64,000 bases of DNA from NCBI RefSeq assembly GCF_003003795.1, contig NZ_PVWK01000052.1, forward strand, positions 1 through 64,000. Reading direction: 5' to 3'. Numbering within the stretch: the first letter of the stretch is position 1; every line of letters starts with the position of its first letter. Positions 56,230 through 64,000 of the stretch are shown in pieces. The notes beneath the pieces are model-generated. The model saw only the letters and a program-made list of their open reading frames with translations. It was not told where the DNA came from and ran no database searches. Position numbers and translations under genes: made by a program. The stretch comes from Stenomitos frigidus ULC18. GTDB taxonomy: Bacteria; Cyanobacteriota; Cyanobacteriia; Leptolyngbyales; Leptolyngbyaceae.

Positions 56230-56931
56230 CTACTCCCCACTCCCTACACCCCTTCCCCTCTCCGGCGGCTGCAACCGATACCCCATACCATAAATGGTTT
56301 CTAGCCAGTCTTTGGCGTTAACGGCTTGCAAGCGTTGCCGCAAACGACGGACGAGGGTGGTGACGGCATTGCTTTCGGGTTCGGTGCCCCAACCCCATAG
56401 TGCCTGCTCGATTTGATGGTGCGATAAAACCTGGCGTGGATGGCGCATCAGGTATTCCATAAGCTGAAATTCGCGGCTAGAGAGTGGGGTTGTCAGCTGG
56501 TGGCACTCCAGCGTCAGGGTGTTCAGGTGCAGATGTAAGGCGTCTAGCGATAATGAATCACCTTGCCAGAGGGGCGATCGCCGCCGCAGTGCTCTGACTC
56601 GTGCCAACAGTTCCACCACATCAATGGGTTTCACCAAATAGTCATCGGCTCCAGCATCGAGTCCAGTCACCTTGTCGGCGATCGTATCTTTGGCCGTAAG
56701 CATCAACACAGGTGCGGTTTTGCCAGACTGACGATATTGCTGGCAAAGGTTGACCCCGCTGATTTTGGGCAACATCCAATCGAGAATGAGCAGATCGTAC
56801 TCTTTCTGAGACATGAGCCACTGTGCGGTTTCGCCATCGTCGATCGCGTCGACAATGTGCCCTGCCTGCAACAGTGCTGTTTGTAGTGGCTCTAGCTGGG
56901 CTGGATCGTCTTCCACCAGTAAAATCAACAT
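56230..56931 (-). CDS. OmpR/RppA-type response regulator
   Basis: 233 residues from the ATG at 56931 (a TTG lies 3 codons upstream). Receiver: LLVEDD, LLILDWMLPKISG with phospho-acceptor D, MLTAKD, and K in DDYLVKPID. The C-terminal winged helix is of OmpR type (LTTPLSSREFQLMEYLMRHPRQVLSHHQIEQALWG ... VTTLVRRLRQRLQ ... IYGMGYRLQPP). DWMLP and TAKDTIADKVTGLDAGADDYLVKP are close to RppA of Synechocystis, a redox/nickel-linked regulator. It is divergent from der, with about 180 bp between. The C-terminal tail (ERGRGVGSGE) is encoded by repeat-like DNA. Confidence 0.9.
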   Translation of the reverse strand: MLILLVEDDPAQLEPLQTALLQAGHIVDAIDDGETAQWLMSQKEYDLLILDWMLPKISGVNLCQQYRQSGKTAPVLMLTAKDTIADKVTGLDAGADDYLVKPIDVVELLARVRALRRRSPLWQGDSLSLDALHLHLNTLTLECHQLTTPLSSREFQLMEYLMRHPRQVLSHHQIEQALWGWGTEPESNAVTTLVRRLRQRLQAVNAKDWLETIYGMGYRLQPPERGRGVGSGE

Positions 56932-57112
56932 CGATCGCAACTGCTGAGAAAGCGTTCTGCTTCATCCTAACGAGTGCAAGATTACCGTTGGGCAACAGCA
57001 AAGCAATACGAGTTAACGACTTATCGCTAGAATAGAAGACTTAAGTGATGAATGGTCGCTTGGTACGAACTTCATTCATCCTTGTTGACCTCATCCTTTA
57101 ATCTTCATTCCT

Positions 57113-58483
57113 ATGCCTTTGCCTATTGTTGCTATTATCGGTCGTCCAAACGTGGGCAAGTCTACAGTCGTGAATCGACTGTCAGCGTTGCAGGATGCCA
57201 TTGTCTTTAATGAACCTGGTGTGACCCGCGATCGCACTTACAAGCCAGCCTTTTGGCGCGATCGTGAATTTCAGGTCGTCGATACGGGTGGTTTAGTCTT
57301 TGATGATGACACCGAATTTCTGCCCTTCATCCGTGAACAGGCAATGGCTGCGTTGGCAGAATCGAGCGCCGCGATTTTTGTCGTGGATGGCATGATGGGG
57401 CTGATGCCATCTGATGAAGAAATTGCGACCTGGTTGCGGCAACAGTCAGTCCCCGTTTTGCTGGCAGTCAACAAATGCGAATCTGTGGAACAGGGTGCAG
57501 CACTGGCAGCAGATTTCTGGTCGTTGGGCTTGGGCGAGCCGTTTCCGATTTCGGGCATTCATGGCAACGGTACTGGCGAACTGTTGGATGAGTTAATTAC
57601 TCATCTGCCACCTGCGAATGAGATTGAAGAGTCAGACGAGATTAAGGTGGCGATCGCCGGACGACCCAATGTGGGTAAGTCCAGCCTGTTGAATGCGTTC
57701 GTTGGTGAAACGCGATCGATTGTGAGTCCCATTTCAGGTACGACGCGCGATGCGATCGACATGGTTGTGCAGCATGGTGACCAGACCTATCGATTGATTG
57801 ACACGGCTGGCATTCGCAAAAAGAAACAGGTTGAGTACGGGCCAGAATTCTTTGGTATTAACCGTGCTTTCAAAGCGATTAACCGTGCCGATGTGGTGCT
57901 GCTCGTCATTGATGCGCTGGATGGTGTCACTGAGCAAGACCAAAAGTTAGCGGGACGGGTTGCCGATGAAGGTCGCGGCTGTGTCATCGTTGTCAATAAA
58001 TGGGACGCAGTGGAGAAAGACTCCTACACCATTTATGACCACGAAAAATTGGTGCGCGATCGCCTACATTTCACTGAATGGGCCGACATCATTTTTATTA
58101 GCGCCAAAACGGGACAGCGCGTAGAAAAGATCCTGGATATGGTCAACATCGCCGCAGAGCAGCAGAAACGGCGTGTCACAACCTCCGTGATCAACGAAGT
58201 GTTAGAAGAAGCAGTGGGCTGGCACTCCCCACCGACCACGCGGCAGGGGCGTCAAGGTAAGATTTACTACGGTACTCAGGTGAGCAGTCGTCCACCAGCG
58301 ATCGCCCTCTTCGTCAATGATCCCGCCCTTTTTAATGACAACTACCGCCGCTATATTGAAGGCCAATTTCGCAAGTCGCTGGGCTTTACGGGCACGCCGA
58401 TTCGTCTCTTTTGGCGCGGTAAGAAAACGAGAGAGGTGGAGCGCGTCACTGCCAACCGAGCCACGCGCGTCAAGGAGTTTTAG
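57113..58483 (+). CDS. der: ribosome-assembly GTPase Der (EngA)
   Basis: 456 residues, standard length. Two tandem GTPase domains with P-loops GRPNVGKST (9-17) and GRPNVGKSS (about 182-190), DTGG and DTAG Walker B boxes, and NKCE and NKWD base-recognition motifs. A C-terminal KH-like domain follows ([39 protein letters not shown]). Der binds the 50S subunit during late assembly. First gene of a housekeeping run whose order (der, ecfT, pipX, pipY, sepF, proC) recurs in cyanobacteria. Confidence 0.97.
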   Translation: MPLPIVAIIGRPNVGKSTVVNRLSALQDAIVFNEPGVTRDRTYKPAFWRDREFQVVDTGGLVFDDDTEFLPFIREQAMAALAESSAAIFVVDGMMGLMPSDEEIATWLRQQSVPVLLAVNKCESVEQGAALAADFWSLGLGEPFPISGIHGNGTGELLDELITHLPPANEIEESDEIKVAIAGRPNVGKSSLLNAFVGETRSIVSPISGTTRDAIDMVVQHGDQTYRLIDTAGIRKKKQVEYGPEFFGINRAFKAINRADVVLLVIDALDGVTEQDQKLAGRVADEGRGCVIVVNKWDAVEKDSYTIYDHEKLVRDRLHFTEWADIIFISAKTGQRVEKILDMVNIAAEQQKRRVTTSVINEVLEEAVGWHSPPTTRQGRQGKIYYGTQVSSRPPAIALFVNDPALFNDNYRRYIEGQFRKSLGFTGTPIRLFWRGKKTREVERVTANRATRVKEF

Positions 58484-58504
58484 ATTGCAGCTGTTCTCTG
58501 CAAC

Positions 58505-58649
58505 CTAAGGAGCGTGGATTAAATAACATCGGTCATCCTCACGGTAAGGGCTTAGCATTCGGCAGAGTTGCCTTCGGCTACGGCAAGCACTTTTATCCGA
58601 ATGCTAAGCCCCTACAAAATGGTCGGTTTGATTAAATTCTCATTCCTAA
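58505..58649. repeat. MITE-like element, family 1, copy 2
   Basis: About 145 bp, 21 bp after the der stop. The left end CTAAGGAGCGTGGATTAAATAA and the right end (reverse complement TTAGGAATGAGAATTTAATC) match the ends of copies at 3289 and 52898. The interior hairpin pairs AAGGGCTTAGCATTCGG with CCGAATGCTAAGCCCCT. Confidence 0.8.
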
Positions 58650-58780
58650 TCGGACTTAGGCAGAAGATTTCCTAGCCTCGTGCTATTGCGCCGCTCTGCC
58701 AAAAAAAGGTTCCAGAGGGGTAGGGGGATCAAGCCTTCAATGTGTAAGCCCTGGCGAAAATCTAAACTCTCAGATTAACA

Positions 58781-59773
58781 ATGGATTTACTGCGCTCCCT
58801 TCCCTTGGGGCTTTACTTAGAACAACCCATCACCTGGTTGCACCGGCTCGATCCACGTATCAAGCTTGCGTGGTTGATGACGTTTTTGGCGGCTCCACTG
58901 TTGGCAAATGCACTCTGGCGTACGCTCCTGGTGGGGTTGCTAATCGCTGTCACTGTCTTCGCAATGATTCCTTTGAGAGTCTGGCGGCAGCAGATGGGTT
59001 GGTTGCTGGTGCTCAGTCTGATGGTGTTTGCCCTCACTACTGTGATTCCCGATGGGCTCAAAACACGGCATCAGCCCCGCTTACCTGCGGATGAACTTGC
59101 TTTTTCACAGCAGCTAAAGACGCTACCACCCGCACCAACATCCAATCCCTGGTATAACCCGTTTGGCTTAGGTAAATCCTCTGTAACGCCTACTCCGGGA
59201 ATGTCACAGGCTTCTCTACCCCAGTCTACCGACTACCGTTATGTTCTGTTTAAGCGTGGCTCAATCACCATGACAAAACGATCGGTGGATTTAGCCATTC
59301 GCTACAGTACGTTACTGTTCACCCTGATTTACAGCACGAATCTTTTCTTGTTGGTCACGGCACCAGAAGAAATTACAGCCGCGATCGAAGACTGGATGTC
59401 GCCTTTGCGTCGGTTTAACCTACCGATTACAGAAGTTGCCCTAACGCTGACGCTCTCGCTTCGCTTTATCCCTCTGGTACTAGAAGAAGTGCAGAACTTG
59501 GTGCGATCGGTCAGTACGCGCGCGATTAACTGGCGCAAATTGGGCTGGCGGCGTGCACTGCAAATCTGGCTGGTTGTCGCTGAACGCCTACTCAATAACC
59601 TGCTGCTGCGGGCAGAGCAAATTGCCAGCGCGATGAAAGTCCGAGGCTTTACCAGTCCCAATGAGCACCAGGTGCAATGGCACCAGTTTCAACTCCGATT
59701 TGGCGACTGGCTGGCGATCGTGGGTTTGCTAGGGTTGTGGTGTGCCCGTTTGGCTTGGGGTTGGGAACTTTAG
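58781..59773 (+). CDS. EcfT-type energy-coupling-factor transmembrane protein
   Basis: 330 residues of the EcfT/CbiQ family. N-terminal DPRIKLAWLMTFLAAPLLAN (the DPRxKL motif) and membrane helices precede a cytoplasmic insertion of about 70 residues (KTRHQPRLPADEL ... DYRYVLFKRG). The conserved coupling region follows (LVTAPEEITAAIEDWMSPLRRF, LTLSLRFIPLVLEEVQNLVRSVSTRAINW, then AEQIASAMKVRGF). The two A/S-x-x-R-A/G coupling helices are present. It couples ATPases to vitamin- or metal-binding S components; no EcfA or S gene is in the window, as is usual for cyanobacteria and plastid ABCI12. Between der and pipX. Confidence 0.88.
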   Translation: MDLLRSLPLGLYLEQPITWLHRLDPRIKLAWLMTFLAAPLLANALWRTLLVGLLIAVTVFAMIPLRVWRQQMGWLLVLSLMVFALTTVIPDGLKTRHQPRLPADELAFSQQLKTLPPAPTSNPWYNPFGLGKSSVTPTPGMSQASLPQSTDYRYVLFKRGSITMTKRSVDLAIRYSTLLFTLIYSTNLFLLVTAPEEITAAIEDWMSPLRRFNLPITEVALTLTLSLRFIPLVLEEVQNLVRSVSTRAINWRKLGWRRALQIWLVVAERLLNNLLLRAEQIASAMKVRGFTSPNEHQVQWHQFQLRFGDWLAIVGLLGLWCARLAWGWEL

Positions 59774-59988
59774 AGAGGGTAAGGGGTAAGGGGAGAGGCG
59801 TGAGGAGTTAGTAAACTGGAACTCTTTCCTACCCTTCGGCAGTCCAAAGCGATGAAAACGCTGCGCGAGCAACACTCAAAACTTCTCCTTCTCCCCACAA
59901 AACCTCATGCAGAGGTAGCGTTATCACGTAAAGTGATGGCATACCCCGTTAGAATGTACTATCTCATCGTCGTCCAGCCTAGATCTGA

Positions 59989-60258
59989 ATGAGCAACGAA
60001 AATTACTTAAATCACCCGAATTTTGGCTTGCTTTTCAGAGTTTGTCTTATCGATACAGCGCGTGAGTTGTTCACGACGCTTTATGCGCAGCGCTTGTTTT
60101 TTTTAGTCGCTAGTGGAGACGAAGGATTAGAGTTTGAGCCGCTTACTCGGACTGATGCTCGCATTCTCGTAGAGAACCGCATGCGAGTACTGCGTCGGCA
60201 GGGGCAGCAGCAAGACTTCGATCAGCTTCAGGTGATTTATAAACAAACATTTCAATGA
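59989..60258 (+). CDS. pipX: PII-interacting protein PipX
   Basis: 89 residues matching PipX: NENYLNHPNFGLLFRVCLIDTARELFTTLYAQRLFFLVA, a Tudor-like five-stranded domain, then two C-terminal helices (TRTDARILVENRMRVLRRQGQQQDFDQLQ). PipX co-activates NtcA when 2-oxoglutarate is high and is sequestered by PII when nitrogen is plentiful. Its stop overlaps the pipY start as ATGA, the known bicistronic arrangement. No clear NtcA box is seen upstream; a small TCAC/GTGA inverted repeat lies at 59923-59937. Confidence 0.97.
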   Translation: MSNENYLNHPNFGLLFRVCLIDTARELFTTLYAQRLFFLVASGDEGLEFEPLTRTDARILVENRMRVLRRQGQQQDFDQLQVIYKQTFQ

Positions 60259-60944
60259 CACCGTTTTCTCAACTTAGCGGTACAATCGCAGAACGAATTA
60301 GTCAGATTCGTGCGACACTGCCTGACTCGGTACGGTTAATTGCAGTCACAAAGCAGGTTCCAGTGGATGCGATGCGTGCCGCTTACGCCGCTGGAGTGCG
60401 CGACTTTGCAGAGAATCGCGTCCAGGAAGCAGAAGCAAAACAGGCTCAACTGTGCGATCTACCGGATATAACCTGGCATTTGATTGGGCATCTACAAAGC
60501 AACAAAGCGCAAAAAGCGTTGGAGTGCTTTCAGTGGATTCATTCGATCGATGATTTGAAGTTGGCGCAACGGCTTGATCGCTTAGCTGCCCAACTTCCCA
60601 ACAAGCCACAATCACTCCTGCAGGTGAAACTGTTGCCCGACCCAAAGAAATATGGCTGGTTAGCGACCGAACTACTGCACGATCTTTCGGCATTGAACCA
60701 ATGCGAAAATCTCAGCATTCAAGGTTTAATGACGATTCTTCCGTATGGATTGGCGGCAGCAGAAGCAAGTGTGGTGTTTCAAAAGACTGCTGCATTAGCT
60801 AATACCATTCGACAACAGAATTTGCCTCATCTGCAAATGCAAGCATTGTCGATGGGGATGTCGAATGATTACGGCTTGGCAGTGCAGGCAGGGGCAACCA
60901 TGATTCGGTTAGGGCGCATCCTATTCGGCGATCGTTCCACATAG
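60255..60944 (+). CDS. pipY: PLP-homeostasis protein PipY (YggS/PLPBP)
   Basis: 229 residues. Fold-type III PLP-binding barrel: LIAVTKQVPVDAMRAAYAAGVRDFAENRVQEAEAK (Lys of AVTK binds PLP), WHLIGHLQSNKAQKAL, SIQGLMTILP and MQALSMGMSNDYGLAVQAGATMIRLGRILFG. It buffers pyridoxal phosphate and influences amino-acid and keto-acid balance. Starts within the pipX stop (ATGA), so it is translationally coupled. Confidence 0.97.
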   Translation: MTPFSQLSGTIAERISQIRATLPDSVRLIAVTKQVPVDAMRAAYAAGVRDFAENRVQEAEAKQAQLCDLPDITWHLIGHLQSNKAQKALECFQWIHSIDDLKLAQRLDRLAAQLPNKPQSLLQVKLLPDPKKYGWLATELLHDLSALNQCENLSIQGLMTILPYGLAAAEASVVFQKTAALANTIRQQNLPHLQMQALSMGMSNDYGLAVQAGATMIRLGRILFGDRST

Positions 60945-61438
60945 TCGTTCCCAAAACTGGTTGAAACATACTGTATTCGCTGCTCAGATCGAACGTCGAA
61001 ATTTAAGAAAAAATAAAAGTATCAGAATTCAAGAAAAAGTGCAGCGCTTTTCAAAAGATGGAGTATCTTGAATGCTAGAGTTCCAGCTTTGGCAAGTACA
61101 ATGCTATATGGCAAGTACAGCGCTATAAGCCGACTTGTTTCAAGGTTACGTCAATGATTTAAAGATCTGATCGGAAAAACTTTTTTCAGCATGCTTAGAT
61201 TTTGGAATCTGGATGTATACTATTCTTTCAATTCAGTCAAAGTAGGCTAGTTAAAATAAGCAGGGTGCCTGAGCGATTTGCTTGCGGATATGAGCCTTCA
61301 TCCATTGGGCTTTTACTAAAAGTTTCAAGAGGCAATCTTCTTTCCGATATACAGACTAGATTGAGCTTTATTCCTGCAAATCTGGTCGCCATACTATATG
61401 TTTTCCGATTTCAACCTGATCGTGATGGAGCGTGAACA
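60945..61438. other. 494-bp gap before sepF with a 19-bp tandem repeat
   Basis: AT-rich. GGCAAGTACAATGCTATAT (61091-61109) is followed directly by GGCAAGTACAGCGCTATAA (61110-61128), 16 of 19 identical. A 77-codon frame at 61202-61435 ends 4 bp before sepF but has no protein character. Probable promoter region of sepF. Confidence 0.55.
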
Positions 61439-62044
61439 GTGAGCAACATCTTTACTAAGCTACGGGACTTTGTTGGATTTAACGAACCTATGGATTACGA
61501 ATACGAGTACGACGAAATGGATGGTGACGAGTACCAGAATCTCTACCAGCAGGAGCATGCTCAACCCGCTGCGCCTCAGGAAGATGCACGCACTCGCCGT
61601 CCTAGCAGATTGCGCGAACGGGCTCCTTTGGGCACCGAAATTGGTTCCATGGGAGTGTCTCCAATGGGTAATGTGATCGGGATGCCAGGTGTTAACGGCG
61701 TGTCTGAGGTTGTGGTGATGGAACCACGCTCATTTGAAGAGATGCCTCAAGCCATTCAGGCGCTGCGCGAGCGTAAGTCCGTCGTCCTTAACTTGACGAT
61801 TATGGACCCTGATCAGGCCCAACGTGCGGTTGACTTTGTTGCGGGTGGTACCTACGCGATCGACGGACACCAAGAGCGCATTGGCGAAAGCATTTTCTTG
61901 TTTACTCCCAGCTGTGTTCAGGTCAGTACGCAAGGCGTTCCAGGCTACGAAGCGCCTCAACCTCAGCAGCCCCAGGTTCGCACAACTCGCCAAGCGGCAC
62001 CAACGCCAGCATGGGCAAGTGAGCAAATGAGAATGGCGCAGTAA
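61439..62044 (+). CDS. sepF: cell-division protein SepF
   Basis: 201 residues from a GTG at 61439 ([29 protein letters not shown]), the conserved cyanobacterial start with an amphipathic membrane-targeting helix and acidic stretch. A variable linker precedes the SepF core ([74 protein letters not shown]), which polymerises into rings and ties FtsZ to the membrane. The Gln/Thr-rich tail is typical. It lies upstream of proC. Confidence 0.96.
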   Translation: MSNIFTKLRDFVGFNEPMDYEYEYDEMDGDEYQNLYQQEHAQPAAPQEDARTRRPSRLRERAPLGTEIGSMGVSPMGNVIGMPGVNGVSEVVVMEPRSFEEMPQAIQALRERKSVVLNLTIMDPDQAQRAVDFVAGGTYAIDGHQERIGESIFLFTPSCVQVSTQGVPGYEAPQPQQPQVRTTRQAAPTPAWASEQMRMAQ

Positions 62045-62113
62045 TAGAAGCGTTCAGCGTTCATCATTCAGCGAGTGTTTGCTGATGGCTGAAGGCTCAT
62101 TGCTGAAAGCTGA
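62045..62113. repeat. GTTCAGC/GCTGAA repeats between sepF and proC
   Basis: AGCGTTCAGCGTTCATCATTCAGC, later GCTGATGGCTGAAGGCTCA and GCTGAAAGCTGAATGG. The halves are mutually complementary, forming an imperfect hairpin over the whole 69-bp gap. Confidence 0.7.
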
Positions 62114-62938
62114 ATGGAGACAGTTAAGTTGAGTATCAAGCTCGGTATGATTGGCGGCGGGGTAATGGGAGAGGCTCTCTTATCCCGCCTTGTCGATCGT
62201 GGCATTTATGCCCCTCAAGACGTTCTGGTGAGTGACCCTCAGGCGGTACGGCGAGAGTTTTTAGAGCAGGCATATGGTGTTCAAGTAACAACTGATAATC
62301 GAGCCACCGCTGAGGCTGACGTGTTGTTGCTTGCGATTAAACCGCAAATCTTTAATGCCGTTGCTACGTCACTGTCAGGACTTTTTGACGCGCGATCGTC
62401 CTCTTTATTGGTTCTTTCAATTCTGGCTGGAACACCGCTGAACAAGCTAGAAGCCGCGTTTCCCCAGCAGCCCGTCATCAGAGCGATGCCGAATACACCC
62501 GCAACGGTGGGCGAAGGGATTACTGCGATCGCTCCCGGCACGCATACTCTTCCGCATCATCTGGCACGAGCACGTCAAATCTTTGAGGCTGTCGGTGAAG
62601 TGGTAGAAGTGCCCGAATCAGCTATGGATGCCGTCACAGGGCTATCTGGATCGGGACCTGGTTATGTAGCGCTACTGGTTGAGGCACTCGCTGATGGTGG
62701 GGTTGCGGCCGGATTGCCACGAGCGATCGCGTTGAAACTGGCGCTACAAACTGTGAAGGGCACCGCTCAATTGCTTCAGGAGTCTGGTACGCATCCAGGA
62801 GAGTTGAAAGATCAGGTGACGAGCCCCGGTGGTACCACGATCGCGGGCATTGCAGCGCTTGAGCGTGCTGGCTTCCGTTCGGCGCTCATTGACGCTGTGC
62901 TGGCTGCCCATCAGCGATCGCAAGACTTAGGACGTTAA
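62114..62938 (+). CDS. proC: pyrroline-5-carboxylate reductase
   Basis: 274 residues. Rossmann motif LGMIGGGVMGEALLSRL, then LLLAIKPQ, VIRAMPNTPATVGEGITAI, and the family signature LSGSGPGYVALLVEALADGGVAAGLPRAIALKLALQTVKGTAQLL ... LKDQVTSPGGTTIAGIAALE. It reduces pyrroline-5-carboxylate to proline with NAD(P)H, the last step of proline synthesis. Alternative start at the ATG near residue 12 is unlikely to change function. Same strand as sepF, gap 69 bp. Confidence 0.96.
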   Translation: METVKLSIKLGMIGGGVMGEALLSRLVDRGIYAPQDVLVSDPQAVRREFLEQAYGVQVTTDNRATAEADVLLLAIKPQIFNAVATSLSGLFDARSSSLLVLSILAGTPLNKLEAAFPQQPVIRAMPNTPATVGEGITAIAPGTHTLPHHLARARQIFEAVGEVVEVPESAMDAVTGLSGSGPGYVALLVEALADGGVAAGLPRAIALKLALQTVKGTAQLLQESGTHPGELKDQVTSPGGTTIAGIAALERAGFRSALIDAVLAAHQRSQDLGR

Positions 62939-63011
62939 ACGGCAAGTTATAGCTATGGCCATGCTGGTTAGGACGGGGTGCAGGGGTGGAACCCCTGGCT
63001 GGGGGCAATGG

Positions 63012-63110
63012 TCGCGACGGCTTAATTGTGACGATGAAGCCCTCCCGGAAACGGCTGAAACGATGATTAATCTCACCATGATGCGTCTCATGGTGCGGCG
63101 GTTGGCGTAA
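63012..63110 (+). pseudogene. 3' remnant of an IS5-type transposase gene
   Basis: The plus-strand frame from 63012 reads SRRLNCDDEALPETAETMINLTMMRLMVRRLA and then a stop. The ending PETxETMIxxxMxRLMxRRLA is the usual C-terminus of IS4/IS5-superfamily transposases. No start or upstream domain is left, so it is only a scar of about 100 bp. Confidence 0.65.
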
Positions 63111-63157
63111 TTTGTCACACCCCTACCCCTTTTCAAACACCCTCTAAAAGGAACACC

Positions 63158-63183
63158 GCCCGATCGCTGGAAGCGGGCTTTTT
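63158..63183 (+). terminator. weak terminator-like hairpin
   Basis: GCCCG (63158-63162) pairs with CGGGC (63174-63178) and is followed by TTTTT. Stem only 5 bp. The rest of the 62939-63392 gap apart from the transposase scar holds nothing recognised. Confidence 0.4.
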
Positions 63184-63392
63184 AGTGGAGAAAACTTTAC
63201 CTGTATCAATGCCGCTCTCGATAGGAGTTATGAATAGGGGCATTTTGAAGCTTTGCCGCTGGTAGTGCTGGCAATTGGGCTGATTAGGGACGCTACCTAT
63301 TGTCAACCACAGAGTCATCTTGATGGCAGCCCCTAACTGTTTTGCCCCAACACATTACGGGCACTCTAGACAGCAGAACGTTAAGGGTGGCT

Positions 63393-64000
63393 ATGCTTGC
63401 CAGAGTTTGGAGTGCATCACTGGTTGGAATCGACGCTGTGAAGGTGGGTGTCGAGGTTGATATTGCTGGTGGACTACCCGGTATTGTTGTAGTCGGGCTG
63501 CCCTCGCAGGAAGTGCAGGAGTCGAAAGAGCGTGTGCGGGCGGCGCTGAAGAATGCGGGCTACACCTTTCCCATGCGGAAAGTGGTGGTCAACCTGACTC
63601 CAGCGGATCTGCGGAAAGAAGGGCCGAGTTTTGATTTGCCGATCGGCGTTGGCATTTTGGCAGCTTCAGAGCAGGTGAAGACAGACCTCCTGGATGAGTA
63701 TTTATTTTTAGGCGAGGTGTCGCTCGATGGCAGTCTTCGTCCGGTAGCGGGAGTGTTGGCGATCGCTGCTGCAGCCAAACGCCTTGGCATTTCCGGGTTG
63801 GTCGTGCCAGCCGACAATGCTCGCGAAGCGGCTGTGGTTAAAGGCTTGTCCGTTTTTGGGTTTCAACATCTCTCTGAAGTGGGCAACTTTCTCTCCGCCT
63901 CTGAGCAGTACACACCAACGCAGGTGAATGGGCTAGCGGAATTAGAGCAAGCGCAGTTTACTGGCCCCGACCTTAAAGATGTGAAAGGACAAGCCCATGC
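63393..64000 (+). CDS. YifB/ComM-like Mg-chelatase-related ATPase (5' part)
   Basis: Partial; it runs off the window after 202 codons. MLARVWSASLVGIDAVKVGVEVDIAGGLPGIVVVGLPSQEVQESKERVRAALKNAGYTFPMRKVVVNLTPADLRKEGPSFDLPIGVGILAAS is the diagnostic N-terminal domain of YifB/ComM proteins, followed by LFLGEVSLDGSLRPVAGVLAIAAAA. The AAA+ ATPase domain lies beyond the edge. In naturally competent bacteria ComM is a helicase that extends heteroduplex during transformation. ATG at 63393. Confidence 0.93.
   Translation, partial: MLARVWSASLVGIDAVKVGVEVDIAGGLPGIVVVGLPSQEVQESKERVRAALKNAGYTFPMRKVVVNLTPADLRKEGPSFDLPIGVGILAASEQVKTDLLDEYLFLGEVSLDGSLRPVAGVLAIAAAAKRLGISGLVVPADNAREAAVVKGLSVFGFQHLSEVGNFLSASEQYTPTQVNGLAELEQAQFTGPDLKDVKGQAH

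Noticed and set aside
59920-59988. NtcA site before pipX
   Set aside because: No GTA-N8-TAC with correct spacing; only a 5-bp TCAC/GTGA-type dyad.
61202-61435. 77-codon frame just before sepF
   Set aside because: No good start or protein-like features; probably leader DNA.

Overview
The window comes from a cyanobacterial chromosome. The palindromic octamer GCGATCGC (HIP1) recurs throughout coding and non-coding DNA. Degenerate heptanucleotide repeats fill many gaps. Several genes are typical of cyanobacteria: pipX-pipY, sepF, a pix-type phototaxis cluster with cyanobacteriochrome GAF domains, coaR/coaT, and an Omp85 protein. The style suggests a filamentous or otherwise repeat-rich lineage, but the genus cannot be fixed from sequence reading alone.

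Layout. 0-7.5 kb: an SDR dehydrogenase, a creatininase-family amidohydrolase followed by an orphan Tat-lipoprotein substrate-binding protein, a multi-helix MscS-like channel, an SRPBCC protein, and a YrdC/Sua5 gene translationally coupled to a degenerate histidine kinase. 8-16 kb: a 1314-residue PAS/GAF hybrid histidine kinase, a DUF2993 protein, an internally duplicated helical protein, a CPXCG mini-protein, and a B12-binding-type radical SAM gene bracketed by inverted repeat blocks. 16.8-26.2 kb: a four-gene cellulose-synthase-like operon (outer-membrane barrel, TPR protein, BcsB, BcsA with PilZ). 27-38.2 kb: a phototaxis cluster pixG-H-I-J-L plus a second CheW-like gene and a pentapeptide-repeat protein. 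PixJ carries three phytochrome-type GAF domains, two of them recently duplicated with DPCF motifs. 38.4-48.2 kb: Omp85/BamA, a conserved cyanobacterial/plastid-type membrane protein, a dead IS630-type transposase, a glycosyltransferase-like gene and an FAD oxidoreductase. 48.4-51.6 kb: the divergent cobalt-resistance pair coaT/coaR with a perfect inverted-repeat operator. 52-54 kb: a small operator-ORF-terminator unit with hexapeptide repeats, a short conserved protein, a Pmp3/YqaE protein and a small basic protein. 54-57 kb: a lipase and an RppA/RppB-like two-component system. 57-64 kb: the housekeeping run der, ecfT, pipX-pipY, sepF, proC and the 5' part of a YifB/ComM-like ATPase, cut by the window edge.

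How genes work together. The Pix proteins should form one light-sensing chemotaxis-like pathway driving type IV pilus motility. The Bcs-like proteins should form one trans-envelope glucan synthesis and export machine gated by c-di-GMP. CoaR senses cobalt and switches CoaT. PipX and PipY link PII/NtcA nitrogen signalling to PLP homeostasis.

The least ordinary content is small-scale. There are two families of non-autonomous, MITE-like elements (three copies each), several of them ending exactly at a gene's stop codon. There is an inverted ~100 bp repeat around the radical SAM gene, and repeat DNA appears to have become the N-terminus of the TPR exporter. A self-contained small-ORF locus lies under a perfect 18-bp palindromic operator.
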